From: a bacterium
Lineage (GTDB): Bacteria > Pseudomonadota > Gammaproteobacteria > Burkholderiales > Burkholderiaceae_C
DNA length: 64,000 bases
NCBI GenBank assembly: GCA_030824555.1
Contig: JAVBXK010000011.1
Location: forward strand, 1-64,000
Reading direction: 5' to 3'
Part shown: one piece after another, positions 45,894-59,455 of the stretch
Numbering within the stretch: position 1 is the stretch's first letter
Layout of the letters: the number at the start of each line of letters is the position of its first letter
Program-made: the position numbers and the translations under genes
Notes under the pieces: model-generated
Database searches by the model: none
Told to the model about the DNA's origin: nothing
Seen by the model: only the letters and a program-made list of their open reading frames with translations

Positions 45894-46005
45894 GGTGTGC
45901 TCCTCGGTTCAGGCAGGGTTGGCAAGGGTCCCCGTGCAGCACGGGGGCCGGGTGGCGCTGGCACTTCGCAGAAGTGTGCCACCCGCTTCAGACGGATGGA
46001 GTGGA

Positions 46006-46833
46006 TTATGCGCGGTTGTCCAGCGCAGCCCGCACCCCAGCCAGGAACTCGGCGGCCACAGGGGCCACGCGGTCACGGGTCTGGTTGTCGAGCAGCTGGA
46101 TGATTTTGGTGCCGATCACCACTGCGTCGGCCACTTTGCCAATGGCCTGGGCCGTGGCCGCGTCACGGATGCCAAAGCCCACGCCGACGGGCACGCTGAC
46201 GTGCTGGCGGATGCGGGGCAGGGCCTCTGCGACCGACGCGATGTCCAACGCACCGGAACCGGTCACGCCCCTGAGCGACACGTAGTACACGTAGCCACTG
46301 GCCAGGCGGCCGACCAAGTCCATGCGCTCGGGCGTGGAGGTGGGGGCCAGCAAGAAAATCAGGTCCAGACCGTTGGCCTTGAGGGTAGCGGCAAATTGCT
46401 CGCACTCTTCAGGTGGGTAGTCGACGATCAGCACACCGTCCACCCCAGCTGCTGCCGCGTCACGCGCAAAGGCACTGGTTTCGCCACTTTTGCCGTGCTT
46501 CAGGTCGTAGCGCTCCACCGGGTTGGCGTAGCCCATCAGCACCACGGGCGTGGTGGTGTCGGTCTGGCGAAACGCTCGCACCATGTCGAGCACCTGCGTC
46601 ATGCCGATGCCGAAGGTCAGGGCCTTTTCGCCCGCTTTCTGGATGACGGGACCATCGGCCATGGGGTCTGAAAAGGGCACACCCAGTTCGATGATGTCGC
46701 TGCCCGCCTGGACCATGGCGTGCATCAGCTCGGGCGTCACGTCGGCGTAGGGGAAACCTGCCGTCACGTAGGGAATCAGCGCCTGGCGGCCTTGGGCTTT
46801 GAGTTGGGAGAGGGTGTTTGCAATGCGGCTCAT
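46006..46833 (-). CDS. trpA: Tryptophan synthase alpha chain
   Basis: Cleaves indole-3-glycerol phosphate to indole, which tunnels to the beta subunit. The 275-residue product has the signature [17 protein letters not shown], with the catalytic Glu, and the catalytic Asp in [26 protein letters not shown] and GVGFGIRD form the phosphate-binding loops. It begins 3 bp after trpB, so the pair is made together in the stoichiometry needed for the alpha2-beta2 complex. No leader peptide or attenuator for the trp genes was seen. Confidence 0.97.
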   Translation of the reverse strand: MSRIANTLSQLKAQGRQALIPYVTAGFPYADVTPELMHAMVQAGSDIIELGVPFSDPMADGPVIQKAGEKALTFGIGMTQVLDMVRAFRQTDTTTPVVLMGYANPVERYDLKHGKSGETSAFARDAAAAGVDGVLIVDYPPEECEQFAATLKANGLDLIFLLAPTSTPERMDLVGRLASGYVYYVSLRGVTGSGALDIASVAEALPRIRQHVSVPVGVGFGIRDAATAQAIGKVADAVVIGTKIIQLLDNQTRDRVAPVAAEFLAGVRAALDNRA

Positions 46834-46836
46834 GGC

Positions 46837-48156
46837 TCAGGCTCCTGCCTTGGGGGTAAAGGTGACGGGCTGGGCGGATGATGCCTGGCCACCCTTGACC
46901 GATTGGCCCTGGCAGCTGGGGCGGCAGTAGAAATCGGCGTTGGACAAATCGGCCACGGTGCCGATGTCTTTGTCACCGCGGCCCGACAGGTTGACCAGTA
47001 TGGTCTGGTCAGGTCGCATGGTTTTGGCCAGTTTGAGCGCGTAGGCCACGGCGTGGCTGGACTCCAGCGCGGGGATGATGCCCTCGGTGCGGCACAGGTA
47101 GTGGAAGGCTTCCAGCGCTTCGGCATCTGTGATGCCCACGTACTCGGCGCGGCCAATGTCTTTCAAGAACGCGTGTTCGGGGCCCACGCCGGGGTAATCC
47201 AAGCCGGCACTGATGCTGTGCGTTTCGGTGATCTGGCCGTTGTCGTCTTGCAGGATGTAGGTGCGGTTGCCGTGCAACACGCCAGGGCTGCCTTTTTGCA
47301 GCGAGGCGGAGTGTTTGTCGGTGTCCATGCCTTCACCGGCGGCTTCCACACCGATCAGGCGGGTATGCTCATGGCCGATGTAGGGGTAAAAAATACCCAT
47401 GGCGTTGCTGCCACCGCCCACGCAGGCCACCACGGCATCGGGTTGCAAGCCACCGGCGTTGCCGGGCAGGCCCAGCTCGGCCATCATGTCGGGTATTTGC
47501 TTCAGGCACTCGTTGCCGATCACGCTCTGGAAGTCGCGCACCATCATGGGGTAAGGATGAGGGCCCGCCACGGTGCCGATGATGTAGAAGGTGTTGTCCA
47601 CGTTGGCCACCCAGTCGCGCATGGCCTCGTTCAGTGCGTCTTTCAGGGTTTTGCTGCCGCTTTCCACGGGCACCACGGTGGCGCCCAGCAGTTTCATGCG
47701 GTACACGTTGGGGCTTTGGCGTTTGACGTCTTCAGCCCCCATGTACACCACGCATTCCAGCCCGTAGCGGGCACAGATGGTGGCGGTGGCCACGCCGTGC
47801 TGGCCCGCGCCGGTTTCGGCAATCACGCGAGGTTTGCCCATGCGCTTGGCCAGCATGGCCTGGCCGATGGTGTTGTTGACCTTGTGCGCACCGGTGTGGT
47901 TCAGGTCTTCACGCTTCAAAAAAATTTGCGCGCCGCCTTGCTCGCGGCTGGTGCGTGCGGCATGGTAGATGGGCGAGGGGCGGCCCACGAAGTGAGCCAG
48001 CTCGTTCTTGAACTCGGCCAGAAACGCGGGGTCGTGCTGGTACCGGGCATAGGCCTCGCGCAGCTCGGCAATGGCGTGGGTCAGCGTTTCGCTGACGAAG
48101 CTGCCACCGTAAATGCCAAAGTGGCCGGTGGCGTCGGGTTGTTGGTAGTCGTACAT
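46837..48156 (-). CDS. trpB: Tryptophan synthase beta chain
   Basis: PLP enzyme that joins indole and serine. ATG 48156, with an AAGGA site upstream, gives 439 residues; the in-frame GTG/ATG region before it is rejected. The PLP lysine lies in [15 protein letters not shown], the catalytic Glu in [11 protein letters not shown] and the phosphate loop in [10 protein letters not shown]. The final 25 residues ([15 protein letters not shown]) form a Ser/Ala/Lys-rich extension beyond the usual end. trpF lies 117 bp upstream and trpA 3 bp downstream. Confidence 0.97.
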   Translation of the reverse strand: MYDYQQPDATGHFGIYGGSFVSETLTHAIAELREAYARYQHDPAFLAEFKNELAHFVGRPSPIYHAARTSREQGGAQIFLKREDLNHTGAHKVNNTIGQAMLAKRMGKPRVIAETGAGQHGVATATICARYGLECVVYMGAEDVKRQSPNVYRMKLLGATVVPVESGSKTLKDALNEAMRDWVANVDNTFYIIGTVAGPHPYPMMVRDFQSVIGNECLKQIPDMMAELGLPGNAGGLQPDAVVACVGGGSNAMGIFYPYIGHEHTRLIGVEAAGEGMDTDKHSASLQKGSPGVLHGNRTYILQDDNGQITETHSISAGLDYPGVGPEHAFLKDIGRAEYVGITDAEALEAFHYLCRTEGIIPALESSHAVAYALKLAKTMRPDQTILVNLSGRGDKDIGTVADLSNADFYCRPSCQGQSVKGGQASSAQPVTFTPKAGA

Positions 48157-48273
48157 GTGTGGGTGTCCTTTGGTGTGGGGTTGTGCCCAAGCCGATCCGT
48201 CATGTCGGGTGCCCATTGCGCAGTGGCGGTTGCCATGGCCTTGCCCATTTGTGGGGGCGGGGCCGATGGCGCG

Positions 48274-49014
48274 TCAGCTTGCGGCACAGGGCGGCTGGGC
48301 GTTCAACGCCGCATCGGCCGCACGCACGGCGGCAACGAAACGGTGCATTTTGTCGGGATCTTTGATGCCTTTGACGGGTTTGCCGTCGGGGCCGTCTTGT
48401 TCGACCCCGGAGCTCACGTCAACGGCCCAGGGCCGAACCTGCAGAACACCATCGGTCACGTTTGCAGGCGTGAGTCCACCAGACAAAACGAGCCGAGAGC
48501 TGACGTTTGGTGGAAGCTGTGACCAATTGAATGCCGTCCAGTCGAAAGTGAGGCCGCCGCCGCCGTAGCCGTCTACGTGTGCGTCAAGCAGGATGCCCGA
48601 TGCGCGGGGGAAGCGTTGTGCGTATTCTAAAAGGTCGAAGCCTTGCGCGCCCGGCCCCATGGGCACGCGTGCCGCGCGCAGGTAGGGGCGGCCGATGGCA
48701 TCACAGTTTTCAGGTGATTCTTCACCATGAAATTGCACGATACCGCATGCGATGTGGTTAGTTATTGCTCTGATATTTTTGGCATTTTCGTTCACAAACA
48801 GGAGCACGGGTGTGACGAATGGCGGTAACCGGCTGACCAGTTGTGTAGCCCGTTCAAGGCTGACATGGCGCGGGCTTTTCGCGTACATGACAAAGCCGAT
48901 GGCATCCGCACCGGCGGCCACTGCCGCGTCGACGTCGCCCTCGCGCGTGAGCCCGCAAATTTTGATACGTGTGCGGTGTACCGGTGTGGTGCAGGCAGTG
49001 TGCTGGGCAGACAT
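48274..49014 (-). CDS. trpF: Phosphoribosylanthranilate isomerase
   Basis: Amadori-type isomerase of tryptophan synthesis. The 246-residue product is somewhat long for the family. The catalytic Cys lies in RIKICGLTREGD and the catalytic Asp in WAVDVSSGVE. VQFHGEE and LVLSGGLTPANV are the phosphate-binding parts of the barrel. The segment NENAKNIRAITNHIACG (about residues 72-90) is unusually AT-rich and might carry an old repeat copy, though this is unproven. It lies between truA and trpB on the same strand. Confidence 0.95.
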   Translation of the reverse strand: MSAQHTACTTPVHRTRIKICGLTREGDVDAAVAAGADAIGFVMYAKSPRHVSLERATQLVSRLPPFVTPVLLFVNENAKNIRAITNHIACGIVQFHGEESPENCDAIGRPYLRAARVPMGPGAQGFDLLEYAQRFPRASGILLDAHVDGYGGGGLTFDWTAFNWSQLPPNVSSRLVLSGGLTPANVTDGVLQVRPWAVDVSSGVEQDGPDGKPVKGIKDPDKMHRFVAAVRAADAALNAQPPCAAS

Positions 49015-49103
49015 GGGGCGGGTGGGGTGTCAGAGGTGAGGCGAAACGCAGCCGTTGTGGTGCCGTTTGGATGGCCCGCAGTGGACACGAGGTCAACGCC
49101 GAA

Positions 49104-49904
49104 TCAGGTCAGCGTGGCACCTGGTAACCAGTCAAATGGCGGGGTATCGGCTGGCAGGTGCCAATCGGCGCCATAGGTTGGCCCCAGAAAGTACAGGCCA
49201 TCCGGCATGAAGGTGGGGGCGGCAACTTCGCGTGAGCGGGCTTGCAGCACGGTTTGCATCCAGTCGGGTGAGCGCGTACCTTGTCCGATCATGACCAGAC
49301 AGCCCATGATGTTGCGGATCATGTGGTGCAAAAAGGCATTGCCTTCGAAATCAAAGCGCCAGTAGCGACCGTGTCGGATGATCTGGATCCGGTGCAAGGT
49401 TTTGACGGGCGAATGGGCCTGGCATTGCGCGGCACGGAAAGACGAAAAATCGTGTTCGCCTAACAGGTGTCGTGCGGCAGCGGTCATGGCCTGGCCTGAC
49501 AGTGAGCGGAACACCCAACCCACACGCCCGGCATCCATGCTGGGGCGCACAGGGGATTCGAGCAGGATGTAGGCATACCGCCGTGTCAGGGCGCTGGCAC
49601 GTGAATGGAAGGTATCCGGCACAGCCTGTGCCCACTGGATGGCAATGTCAGTCGGCAGGTAGCGGTTCGTGCCGCGGACCCAGGCCGAGTCCGGGCGGGC
49701 CAGATCGGTGTCGAAGTGCGCCACTTGCATCAAGCCGTGGACTCCCGAATCGGTGCGGCCTGCACACAGGACGTTCGGCGACGGCGTGGCCATGAACTGA
49801 CCCAGCGCACGTTGAAGCTGGTCCTGCACCGTGCGCCCACTGGATTGGCTTTGCCAACCTTCGTAGTGCGTGCCGCAGTAGCTGATGCCGAGCGCGATCC
49901 TCAA
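49104..49904 (-). CDS. truA: tRNA pseudouridine(38-40) synthase
   Basis: Modifies uridines 38-40 of tRNA anticodon arms. The 266-residue product starts MRIALGISYCGTHYEGWQ. The catalytic Asp lies in CAGRTDSGVHGLMQV. ARRHLLGEHDFSSFRAAQCQ and GNAFLHHMIRNIMGCL are family hallmarks. It is 20 bp downstream of fimV and 89 bp upstream of trpF, in the fimV-truA-trpF order that is conserved in many beta- and gammaproteobacteria. Confidence 0.97.
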   Translation of the reverse strand: MRIALGISYCGTHYEGWQSQSSGRTVQDQLQRALGQFMATPSPNVLCAGRTDSGVHGLMQVAHFDTDLARPDSAWVRGTNRYLPTDIAIQWAQAVPDTFHSRASALTRRYAYILLESPVRPSMDAGRVGWVFRSLSGQAMTAAARHLLGEHDFSSFRAAQCQAHSPVKTLHRIQIIRHGRYWRFDFEGNAFLHHMIRNIMGCLVMIGQGTRSPDWMQTVLQARSREVAAPTFMPDGLYFLGPTYGADWHLPADTPPFDWLPGATLT

Positions 49905-49924
49905 AATGCGTCCAACCGGGTGTA

Positions 49925-52711
<2,787 letters not shown>

Positions 52712-52741
52712 GAAGACCTCTGTGTTAGCGGCCGACAATTG

Positions 52742-52770
52742 ACCATAGCATCAACGCGTTAGGCTGACAA
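52742..52770 (-). promoter_or_regulatory. Sigma-70 promoter of fimV
   Basis: On the minus strand, TTGTCA (52770-52765), a 17-bp spacer and TATGGT (52747-52742). Transcription would start near 52735, which rules out a start codon at 52738 and supports the GTG at 52711. Confidence 0.65.
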
Positions 52771-52915
52771 GCTCAAGCACTGCCCGAGAATCCGCCCAGA
52801 TCGAAGGCATACGCCTTGCTGTGGTGGACGTTGTCGGTTTGCAACGATTTGGTGCGCGTGTTGGGCATCGACTGGTGTTCAGTGCACCTGTCGATGCCTG
52901 GGTTTGCCGGTTTGA

Positions 52916-54052
52916 TCAGTCAGCCAGCAGGATGCGCAGCATGCGGCGCAGCGGTTCGGCAGCACCCCACAGCAACTGGTCACCGATGGTGAACGCACCC
53001 ACGTACTCGGGGCCCATGGCCAGCTTGCGGATGCGTCCCACGGGGATGGTCATGGTGCCGGTCACGGCCACGGGCGTCAGGTCTTTGATGGTGGCTTCGC
53101 GGGTGTTGGGCACCACTTTGGCCCATGGGTTGTCGGCCGCGATCATGGCTTCAATGTCAGCCACCGGCACGTCTTTTTTCAGCTTGAAGGTCAGCGCCTG
53201 GCTGTGGCAGCGCATGGCGCCCACGCGCACACAGAAACCGTCAACGGGGATGGCACTGGAACCAAAGCCTTCGCCCAGCCCCAAGATTTTGTTGGTTTCG
53301 GCCATGCCTTTCCACTCTTCCTTGGATTGGCCATTGCCCAGGTCTTTGTCGATCCAGGGGATCAGTGAGCCGCCCAATGGCACGCCGAAGTTGGCGGTTT
53401 CAGTCGCGGACAGGCCGCGTTGGGTGGCAATGACCTGACGGTCGATTTCCAGGATGGCACTCTTGGGGTCGTCCAGCAGGTTGCGCACCGACGCGTTCAG
53501 CGTGCCATATTGCGTCAGCAATTCGCGCATGTGCTGTGCGCCACCACCCGATGCAGCTTGGTAGGTTTGGGTGCTCATCCACTCCACCAGGCCAGCTTTG
53601 TACAGCGCGCCCACACCCATCAGCATGCAGCTGACGGTGCAGTTGCCACCCACCCAGTTTTTGCCGCCGTTGGCCAAGGCGTTTTTGATCACGGGCATGT
53701 TGACGGGGTCGAGGACGATGACCGCGTCTTTTTCCATGCGCAGGGTGGATGCCGCATCGATCCAGTGGCCGTTCCAGCCAGCGGCGCGCAGTTTGGGGAA
53801 CACCTCGGAGGTGTAGTCGCCGCCCTGGGCCGTGAGGATGATGTCGCAACGCTTCAATGCGTCGATGCTGTAGGCGTCCTGCAGCTGGGTCTCGTTCTTG
53901 GCCTGTGCGGGCGCTTTGCCGCCCGCATTGGATGTGGAGAAGAAGACGGGTTCGATCAGGTCGAAATCGCCCTCGGCTTGCATGCGGTCCATCAGGACGG
54001 AGCCGACCATGCCACGCCAGCCCACGAGGCCGACCAAATTACCTGTTTTCAT
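52916..54052 (-). CDS. asd: Aspartate-semialdehyde dehydrogenase
   Basis: NADPH enzyme that makes aspartate semialdehyde for lysine, threonine, methionine and diaminopimelate. The 378-residue product has the Gram-negative-type N-terminus [19 protein letters not shown]. The catalytic Cys is in [12 protein letters not shown], and the acid/base His lies in [13 protein letters not shown]. It follows leuB, a common order in this class. The 251 bp between them hold a GC-rich hairpin (54107-54125) without a T-run and no convincing gene. Confidence 0.97.
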   Translation of the reverse strand: MKTGNLVGLVGWRGMVGSVLMDRMQAEGDFDLIEPVFFSTSNAGGKAPAQAKNETQLQDAYSIDALKRCDIILTAQGGDYTSEVFPKLRAAGWNGHWIDAASTLRMEKDAVIVLDPVNMPVIKNALANGGKNWVGGNCTVSCMLMGVGALYKAGLVEWMSTQTYQAASGGGAQHMRELLTQYGTLNASVRNLLDDPKSAILEIDRQVIATQRGLSATETANFGVPLGGSLIPWIDKDLGNGQSKEEWKGMAETNKILGLGEGFGSSAIPVDGFCVRVGAMRCHSQALTFKLKKDVPVADIEAMIAADNPWAKVVPNTREATIKDLTPVAVTGTMTIPVGRIRKLAMGPEYVGAFTIGDQLLWGAAEPLRRMLRILLAD

Positions 54053-54303
54053 GAAGATGCCCTTTCAGATGTTGCGAATACGGTGGGTTCACAAGGATTT
54101 CATCTGCCCGGCCTGTCAGGCCGGGAAGGGGCGCGACAAACCAGGCTCGTGTCAGCCAATAATGGTTGTCGTTTTGGTCGCGGTGGACCGTGCCAATGCC
54201 ACAACGGACTTCACCACACCCACAGCTGCGCTTGCCTGAGCGGCAATGCAAGACAGGGTGGCGTGGCAAACGTGTGGCATGAAATCCATTCTACAGACAA
54301 GAA

Positions 54304-55371
54304 TTACAGCGCCTTGACAACCGCATCGCCCATTTCGAGCGTGCTGACGCGCTGCGTGCCTTCGCTGTAGATGTCCGGGGTCCGCAGACCCTGGGCCAGC
54401 ACCTTCTGCACCGCGGCCTCGATGCGCTGGGCAGCGGCTTCCTGGTTCAGGCTGAAACGCAGCATCATGGCCGCACTCAAAATGGTGGCCAGGGGGTTGG
54501 CAATGCCTTTGCCCGCGATGTCGGGTGCACTGCCGTGGCTGGGCTCGTACAGGCCCTGGCCCTTGGCATTCAAGCTGGCGGAGGGCAGCATGCCGATAGA
54601 ACCGGTGAGCATGGATGCTTCGTCGGACAGGATGTCGCCGAACATGTTGCCGGTGACGACCACGTCAAACGCTTTGGGGGCTTTGACGAGCTGCATGGCT
54701 GCGTTGTCCACGTACATGTGCTGCAGTTCCACATCGGGGTACTGCTGGCCCACTTCGGTGACCACGTCTTTCCAGAACTGGAAGGTTTCCAGCACATTGG
54801 CTTTGTCCACGCTGGTGACTTTTTTGTTGCGCTTGCGGGCGGCCTGGAATGCCACGTGCGCGATGCGCTCGATTTCGGGCTTGCTGTAGCGCATGGTGTC
54901 ATACGCTTCTTCTGCGCCGGGGAAGTGGCCATCGGTGGCCACGCGGCGACCGCGGGGTTGGCCAAAGTAAATGTCGCCGGTCAGCTCGCGGATGATGAGG
55001 ATGTCCAGGCCCGCAATCAGTTCGGGCTTCAGGCTGGAAGCGCCTACCAGTTGCTCGTAGCAGATGGCTGGGCGGAAGTTGGCAAACAGGCCCATGTGCT
55101 TGCGCAAGCCCAGAATGGCTTGCTCGGGGCGCAATGGGCGGTCGAGCTTGTCGTACTTCCAGTCGCCCACGGCACCGAACAACACGGCATCGGATGCCAT
55201 GGCAAGCTTCAGCGTCGACTCAGGCAGGGGGTGGCCATGCACTTCATAGGCGGCACCGCCGACCAGCGCGGTCTCCATTTCGAACGGCAGGTTCAGTGCT
55301 TTCAGCACCTTGACGGCCTCTGCAACGATCTCGGTGCCAATGCCATCACCTGGCAGTACTGCGATTTTCAT
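54304..55371 (-). CDS. leuB: 3-isopropylmalate dehydrogenase
   Basis: NAD-dependent oxidative decarboxylase of leucine synthesis, 355 residues. [16 protein letters not shown] starts the protein. The NAD and substrate segments are visible as RPAICYEQL, the active Tyr in [14 protein letters not shown], and [18 protein letters not shown] with the catalytic Lys. [20 protein letters not shown] carries the metal-binding Asp residues, and [14 protein letters not shown] is the adenine loop. A dispersed repeat fills the 64-bp gap to leuD. The operon order is leuC, entericidin gene, leuD, leuB, asd. Confidence 0.97.
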   Translation of the reverse strand: MKIAVLPGDGIGTEIVAEAVKVLKALNLPFEMETALVGGAAYEVHGHPLPESTLKLAMASDAVLFGAVGDWKYDKLDRPLRPEQAILGLRKHMGLFANFRPAICYEQLVGASSLKPELIAGLDILIIRELTGDIYFGQPRGRRVATDGHFPGAEEAYDTMRYSKPEIERIAHVAFQAARKRNKKVTSVDKANVLETFQFWKDVVTEVGQQYPDVELQHMYVDNAAMQLVKAPKAFDVVVTGNMFGDILSDEASMLTGSIGMLPSASLNAKGQGLYEPSHGSAPDIAGKGIANPLATILSAAMMLRFSLNQEAAAQRIEAAVQKVLAQGLRTPDIYSEGTQRVSTLEMGDAVVKAL

Positions 55372-55374
55372 GAT

Positions 55375-55432
55375 TTTAAAATTTATAGCTTGAAACGCTT
55401 GTGGTTAAAGCGGTAAGGCCTGTTTTTATGCT
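55375..55432 (+). repeat. Dispersed 55-bp repeat, copy 8 (leuD to leuB)
   Basis: TTTTAAAATTTATAGCTTG, a spacer with CGCTT, AAAGCGGTAAGGCC and TGTTTTTATG. It fills nearly the whole gap between the leuD stop and the leuB start and includes the CGCTT/AAGCG hairpin core. This is the clearest copy. Confidence 0.8.
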
Positions 55433-55435
55433 GAT

Positions 55436-56092
55436 TTATGCGCCGGGCAGCATGGTGTGCGCCAGCCAGGGCTTGGTAGCCAGTCGCTGTGCTTCAAATG
55501 CTTTGATCTCGTCGCGGTGCCGCAGAGTCAGACCGATGTCGTCAAACCCATTGAGCAGGCAGTACTTGCGAAAGGCTTGCACGTCGAACGGAATTTCTTC
55601 GCCCTGGGGCTTGACGATCACCTGGCGCGCCAGGTCGATGGTGAGTGAATAGCCTGGGAACGCGGCCACTTCATCGAACAGCTGGGCCACCTGTGCCTCA
55701 GACAACTGAATGGGCAGCAGCCCGTTCTTGAAGCAGTTGTTGAAGAATATGTCAGCGTAGCTGGGGGCGATGAGCGCACGGAACCCATACTGGTCGATGG
55801 CCCACGGCGCGTGCTCGCGACTGGACCCGCAGCCAAAATTCTTGCGCGACAGCAGGATGGATGCGCCCGCATAGCGCGGCTGGTTCAGGACAAAGTCCGG
55901 ATTGGGTTGGCGGCTGGCGGCATCCTGTCCGGGGTAGCCGGCATCCAGGTAGCGCCACTCGTCAAACAGGTTGGGGCCGAAGCCGGTCTTGCGGATGGAC
56001 TTCAGGAACTGCTTCGGGATGATGGCGTCGGTGTCGACGTTTTCCCGGTCCATCGGGGCCACGAGCCCCTTGTGCACAGTGAACTTGTTCAT
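55436..56092 (-). CDS. leuD: 3-isopropylmalate dehydratase small subunit
   Basis: Small subunit of the isopropylmalate isomerase that works with LeuC. The 218-residue product begins [21 protein letters not shown], the family start. [27 protein letters not shown] with the substrate-binding Ser-Arg, and [17 protein letters not shown] are all intact. The start lies 2 bp after the tiny lipoprotein gene, so the leuC-lipoprotein-leuD segment is one transcript. Confidence 0.97.
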   Translation of the reverse strand: MNKFTVHKGLVAPMDRENVDTDAIIPKQFLKSIRKTGFGPNLFDEWRYLDAGYPGQDAASRQPNPDFVLNQPRYAGASILLSRKNFGCGSSREHAPWAIDQYGFRALIAPSYADIFFNNCFKNGLLPIQLSEAQVAQLFDEVAAFPGYSLTIDLARQVIVKPQGEEIPFDVQAFRKYCLLNGFDDIGLTLRHRDEIKAFEAQRLATKPWLAHTMLPGA

Positions 56093-56094
56093 GC

Positions 56095-56223
56095 TTATTT
56101 CTTTGCAGCGCCTTCGATTTTTTCACCGGCCTTCTGGATATCCTGGCCCACCCCTTTGACGGTGTTGCAGGCAGTCACGCCAAGCGCGCATGCCAGGAGG
56201 ATCAAGCTCAACAGTTTGTTCAT
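56095..56223 (-). CDS. Entericidin A/B-family lipoprotein (42 residues)
   Basis: A 42-residue predicted lipoprotein too short for routine calling. ATG 56223 follows an AAAGGA ribosome site. The N-terminus [19 protein letters not shown] is a lipoprotein signal with a VTAC lipobox, so Cys19 should be lipidated. The mature part, [20 protein letters not shown], matches the entericidin pattern. In E. coli, entericidins form an antidote/toxin pair tied to stationary-phase lysis, and here only one is present. It sits 11 bp after leuC and 2 bp before leuD, so it must be expressed with leucine genes. Its role is unknown. Confidence 0.9.
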   Translation of the reverse strand: MNKLLSLILLACALGVTACNTVKGVGQDIQKAGEKIEGAAKK

Positions 56224-56234
56224 GGTGTTTCCTT

Positions 56235-57656
56235 TCAGGCGATGGTGCGAATGTCAACGAAATGACCGTGGATGGCCGCTGCTGCTGCCATCGCAGGGCT
56301 GACCAGATGCGTGCGGCCACCCGCGCCCTGGCGACCTTCGAAGTTGCGGTTGCTGGTGCTGGCGCAGCGCTCGCCTGGCTCCAGACGGTCGGCGTTCATG
56401 GCCAGGCACATGCTGCAACCGGGTTCGCGCCACTCAAAGCCAGCGGCCAAGAATATGTCGTGCAAGCCTTCGCGCTCGGCTTGTTCCTTGACGAGCCCGG
56501 AGCCAGGGACGACCAGCGCTGCCTTGATGTTTGGGGCCACTTTGCGGCCCAGCTTCTTCACCACTGCAGCGGCTTCGCGCATGTCTTCGATGCGGCTGTT
56601 GGTGCAAGAACCGATGAATACCTTGTCCACATGAATGTCGGCCAGTGCTTTGCCTGGCTCCAGCGCCATGTAGGTCAGCGCACGCTCGATGGCACCGCGC
56701 TTGTTGCTGTCTTTTTCTTTGTCGGGGTCAGGGATGCGTGCATCGATACCCAGCACCATTTCGGGGGAGGTGCCCCAGGTGACTTGCGGCACGATTTGTG
56801 TGGCATCCAGTTCGACAACGGCGTCAAATGTGGCATCGGCATCGGAGTGAAGGGTGCCCCAGTACGCAACGGCAAGATCCCACTCGGCACCGGTCGGTGC
56901 CAGGGGACGGCCTTTCACATATTCAATGGTTTTGGCGTCCACGGCCACCAGGCCAGCACGGGCGCCACCTTCGATGGCCATGTTGCAGACCGTCATGCGA
57001 CCTTCTACCGACAAGGCCCGGATCGCTGTACCCGCAAATTCAATGGTGTACCCCGTCCCACCTGCGGTGCCTATCTTCCCGATGATCGCCAGTACGATGT
57101 CTTTGGCACCACAACCCTTGGGCAGCACACCGTCCACCTTGACGAGCATGTTTTTGGCCTTCTTGGCCAGCAAGGTTTGCGTGGCCATGACGTGCTCGAC
57201 TTCACTGGTGCCAATGCCATGCGCGAGTGCACCGAAGGCACCGTGCGTAGACGTGTGGCTGTCACCGCACACAACGGTCATGCCGGGCAATGTGGCACCG
57301 TTTTCCGGCCCGATGACGTGAACGATGCCCTGGCGACGCGACATGAACGGGAAAAACGCGGCCGAGCCGTACTCGGCCATGTTGTTGTCGAGCGTGGTGA
57401 TCTGTTCTTTGCTGATCGGATCGTCAATGCCGTCATAGCCGCGTTCCCAGCCAGTGGTGGGTGTGTTGTGGTCGGCTGTGGCAACGATGGAACTGACCCG
57501 CCACAACGGGCGTTTGGCTTGTCGCAGGCCTTCAAATGCCTGCGGGCTGGTGACTTCATGCACCAGGTGGCGGTCAATGTAAAGAATGGCTGTGCCGTCT
57601 TCTTCTGTGCGGACGACGTGTTCGTCCCAGATCTTGTCGTAGAGGGTGCGTCCCAT
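56235..57656 (-). CDS. leuC: 3-isopropylmalate dehydratase large subunit
   Basis: Aconitase-family subunit bearing a 4Fe-4S cluster, 473 residues. The cluster cysteines appear in [27 protein letters not shown] and [24 protein letters not shown] is the family N-terminus, and [21 protein letters not shown] is conserved. It heads the leucine run and is separated from gltA by a strong terminator. The 100 bp upstream show a TTGACT and a TAAAAT, but they are wrongly spaced for one promoter. Confidence 0.97.
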   Translation of the reverse strand: MGRTLYDKIWDEHVVRTEEDGTAILYIDRHLVHEVTSPQAFEGLRQAKRPLWRVSSIVATADHNTPTTGWERGYDGIDDPISKEQITTLDNNMAEYGSAAFFPFMSRRQGIVHVIGPENGATLPGMTVVCGDSHTSTHGAFGALAHGIGTSEVEHVMATQTLLAKKAKNMLVKVDGVLPKGCGAKDIVLAIIGKIGTAGGTGYTIEFAGTAIRALSVEGRMTVCNMAIEGGARAGLVAVDAKTIEYVKGRPLAPTGAEWDLAVAYWGTLHSDADATFDAVVELDATQIVPQVTWGTSPEMVLGIDARIPDPDKEKDSNKRGAIERALTYMALEPGKALADIHVDKVFIGSCTNSRIEDMREAAAVVKKLGRKVAPNIKAALVVPGSGLVKEQAEREGLHDIFLAAGFEWREPGCSMCLAMNADRLEPGERCASTSNRNFEGRQGAGGRTHLVSPAMAAAAAIHGHFVDIRTIA

Positions 57657-57755
57657 GGATGTGTTGTCCTTCGTGAGCCTTTGATTTTATGCCGTAGTCA
57701 ATCCGCCGATTGGTACCTGTAAGGGAATGCCTGATGTCAGCCTGTGCGGAGCCAA

Positions 57756-57792
57756 GAAAAAAGCCCACCTGGCTGAGGTGCCAGGTGGGCTT
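57756..57792 (-). terminator. Intrinsic terminator of the sdh-gltA operon
   Basis: A perfect 13-bp stem, AAGCCCACCTGGC (57761-57773) with GCCAGGTGGGCTT (57780-57792) and a six-base loop. A T-run follows in the minus direction (57762-57756). It lies just after the gltA stop and before the leuC start region. Confidence 0.92.
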
Positions 57793-57811
57793 AGGGGCAG
57801 ATCGGAGAAGA

Positions 57812-59122
57812 TCAGGCCTTCATGGATGAGGGCACGTCACGGCGGGGTGAACCGGTGAACAGCTGACGTGGACGACCGATCTTGTACTCGGGGTCAGCAA
57901 TCATTTCGTTCAGCTGGGCAATCCAGCCCACTGTGCGGGCCAAGGCGAAGATGCCGGTGAACAGGTTCACTGGAATGCCGATGGCGCGCTGGACGATGCC
58001 AGAGTAGAAGTCAACGTTGGGGTACAGCTTGCGGGAAACAAAGTAGTCATCTTCCAGCGCAATTTTCTCCAGCGCTTTGGCCAGCTTGAACAGAGGGTCG
58101 TTTTCGAGGCCCAGTGCGGCCAGCACTTCGTTGCAGGTCTCCTGCATCAGCTTGGCGCGTGGGTCGTAGTTTTTGTAAACACGGTGACCGAAACCCATCA
58201 GCTTGACGCCGGAGTTCTTGTCTTTCACCTTTTCCATGAACTCGCCGACTTTGGACACTCCGCCTTGGCGTTGAATGTCTTCCAGCATGTTCAGGCAGGC
58301 TTCGTTCGCACCGCCGTGAGCTGGGCCCCACAGGCAGGCCACACCTGCAGCGATGGCTGCAAATGGGTTTGTGCCGGAAGAGCCGCACAGACGCACGGTA
58401 GAGGTGGATGCGTTCTGCTCGTGGTCTGCGTGGAGGATGAAGATCCGGTCCATGGCTTTTTCGATGACCGGATTGACCTCGTATTCAGCACAAGGCGTAC
58501 CGAACATCATGCGCAGGAAGTTGCCTGCGTAGCTCAGGTCATTCTGTGGGTACATGAAAGGCTGGCCCACGCCGTATTTGTATGCCATGGCGACCAGTGT
58601 CGGCATCTTGGCAATCAGACGGATGGCGGCAACTTTGCGGTGTTCAGGATTGTTGATGTCGGTGCTGTCGTGATAGAAGGCAGACAGTGCACCTACCAGA
58701 CCCGTCAACACGGCCATCGGGTGAGCATCGCGGCGGAAACCACGGAGGAAGAACTGCATTTGCTCGTTCACCATGGTGTGGTTGATCACGAGCTTGTGGA
58801 AGTCCTGGCGCTGAGTGGGGTCAGGCAGTTCGCCGTTGAGCAACAGGTAGCAGCTGTCGAGGTAGTCACACTGGGTGGCCAGTTGTTCGATGGGGTAGCC
58901 GCGGTACAGCAATTCGCCTTTGTCGCCGTCGATGTAGGTGATGCCGGATTGGCAAGATGCAGTAGACAGGAAGCCGGGGTCGTATGTGAACAGACCGGTT
59001 TGCCCATAGAGCTTGCGGATGTCGATCACGTCAGGACCGATGTTGCCGCTGTAGACGGGCAACTCGATGCTGGGGCTGCCGTTGCTGAACGACATGGTGG
59101 CTTTGTTGTCGGCAAGTTTCAT
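57812..59122 (-). CDS. gltA: Citrate synthase (type I)
   Basis: Condenses oxaloacetate and acetyl-CoA at the TCA-cycle entry. The 436-residue product has the catalytic residues in [13 protein letters not shown] (His), [13 protein letters not shown] (His) and [15 protein letters not shown] (His with the following Asp region). Length and the N-terminal domain (YTYDPGF-like [19 protein letters not shown]) mark the hexameric Gram-negative type, usually inhibited by NADH. A GAGAAGGAAAA ribosome site precedes it. It lies 43 bp after sdhE, so it ends the operon. Confidence 0.97.
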   Translation of the reverse strand: MKLADNKATMSFSNGSPSIELPVYSGNIGPDVIDIRKLYGQTGLFTYDPGFLSTASCQSGITYIDGDKGELLYRGYPIEQLATQCDYLDSCYLLLNGELPDPTQRQDFHKLVINHTMVNEQMQFFLRGFRRDAHPMAVLTGLVGALSAFYHDSTDINNPEHRKVAAIRLIAKMPTLVAMAYKYGVGQPFMYPQNDLSYAGNFLRMMFGTPCAEYEVNPVIEKAMDRIFILHADHEQNASTSTVRLCGSSGTNPFAAIAAGVACLWGPAHGGANEACLNMLEDIQRQGGVSKVGEFMEKVKDKNSGVKLMGFGHRVYKNYDPRAKLMQETCNEVLAALGLENDPLFKLAKALEKIALEDDYFVSRKLYPNVDFYSGIVQRAIGIPVNLFTGIFALARTVGWIAQLNEMIADPEYKIGRPRQLFTGSPRRDVPSSMKA

Positions 59123-59165
59123 GGGTTTTCCTTCTCAGGTTGGCGTTAATTTGATGTGCGAAGAC

Positions 59166-59441
59166 TCAGGTACCGGTTGCTCTCAGCATGCCCAGAACCT
59201 CGATGATGTCCGGTGTTGCCAGATCGTTTTCAGGGACTTTTCTGCCCAGAAACAGATCCAGCAAATCGTTGTCGGAGAGGTCCATCAGGACTTCTAGTGC
59301 ACCAGCGTGCGCTTGCGTCAGACTGACTTCATGGCGAGCAAAAAAACGCTCGATGAACAGATCGTTTTCAAGCAGTCCACGGCGGCAGCGCCACTTCAGT
59401 TTGCTCAGGTAGCGTCCGTCCAGAAGTGGGCTTGCGTTCAT
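59166..59441 (-). CDS. sdhE: Succinate dehydrogenase assembly factor SdhE
   Basis: Small soluble factor that helps attach FAD to SdhA. The start at 59441 gives 91 residues; longer frames run into sdhB. The hallmark LKWRCRRGLLENDLFIERF includes the conserved Arg-Gly needed for flavinylation in characterised homologues. The acidic middle, LMDLSDNDLLDLFLGRK, matches the five-helix SdhE/YgfY fold. It lies 14 bp after sdhB and before gltA. Confidence 0.94.
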   Translation of the reverse strand: MNASPLLDGRYLSKLKWRCRRGLLENDLFIERFFARHEVSLTQAHAGALEVLMDLSDNDLLDLFLGRKVPENDLATPDIIEVLGMLRATGT

Positions 59442-59455
59442 GGGTATGTTCAGAC

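Noticed and set aside
46903-48522. Long open frame opposite trpB and part of trpF (539 codons)
   Set aside because: Antisense shadow in GC-rich DNA; composition is Gly/His/Val-rich with no family features, while the minus-strand genes are certain.
48745-48800. AT-rich stretch within trpF as a ninth repeat copy
   Set aside because: Only scattered matches to the repeat blocks (AGAGCAA, GCGGTA) and an uncertain alignment; not distinguishable from chance by eye.
54107-54125. GC-rich perfect inverted repeat between leuB and asd
   Set aside because: There is no T-run on either side, so it is not called a terminator; a leader role for asd is possible but unsupported.
57657-57720. leuC promoter built from TTGACT and TAAAAT
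   Set aside because: The boxes are only six bases apart, so they cannot be the -35 and -10 of one promoter.
56190-57722. Long open frame opposite leuC (510 codons)
   Set aside because: Antisense shadow of leuC without a credible start or domain.
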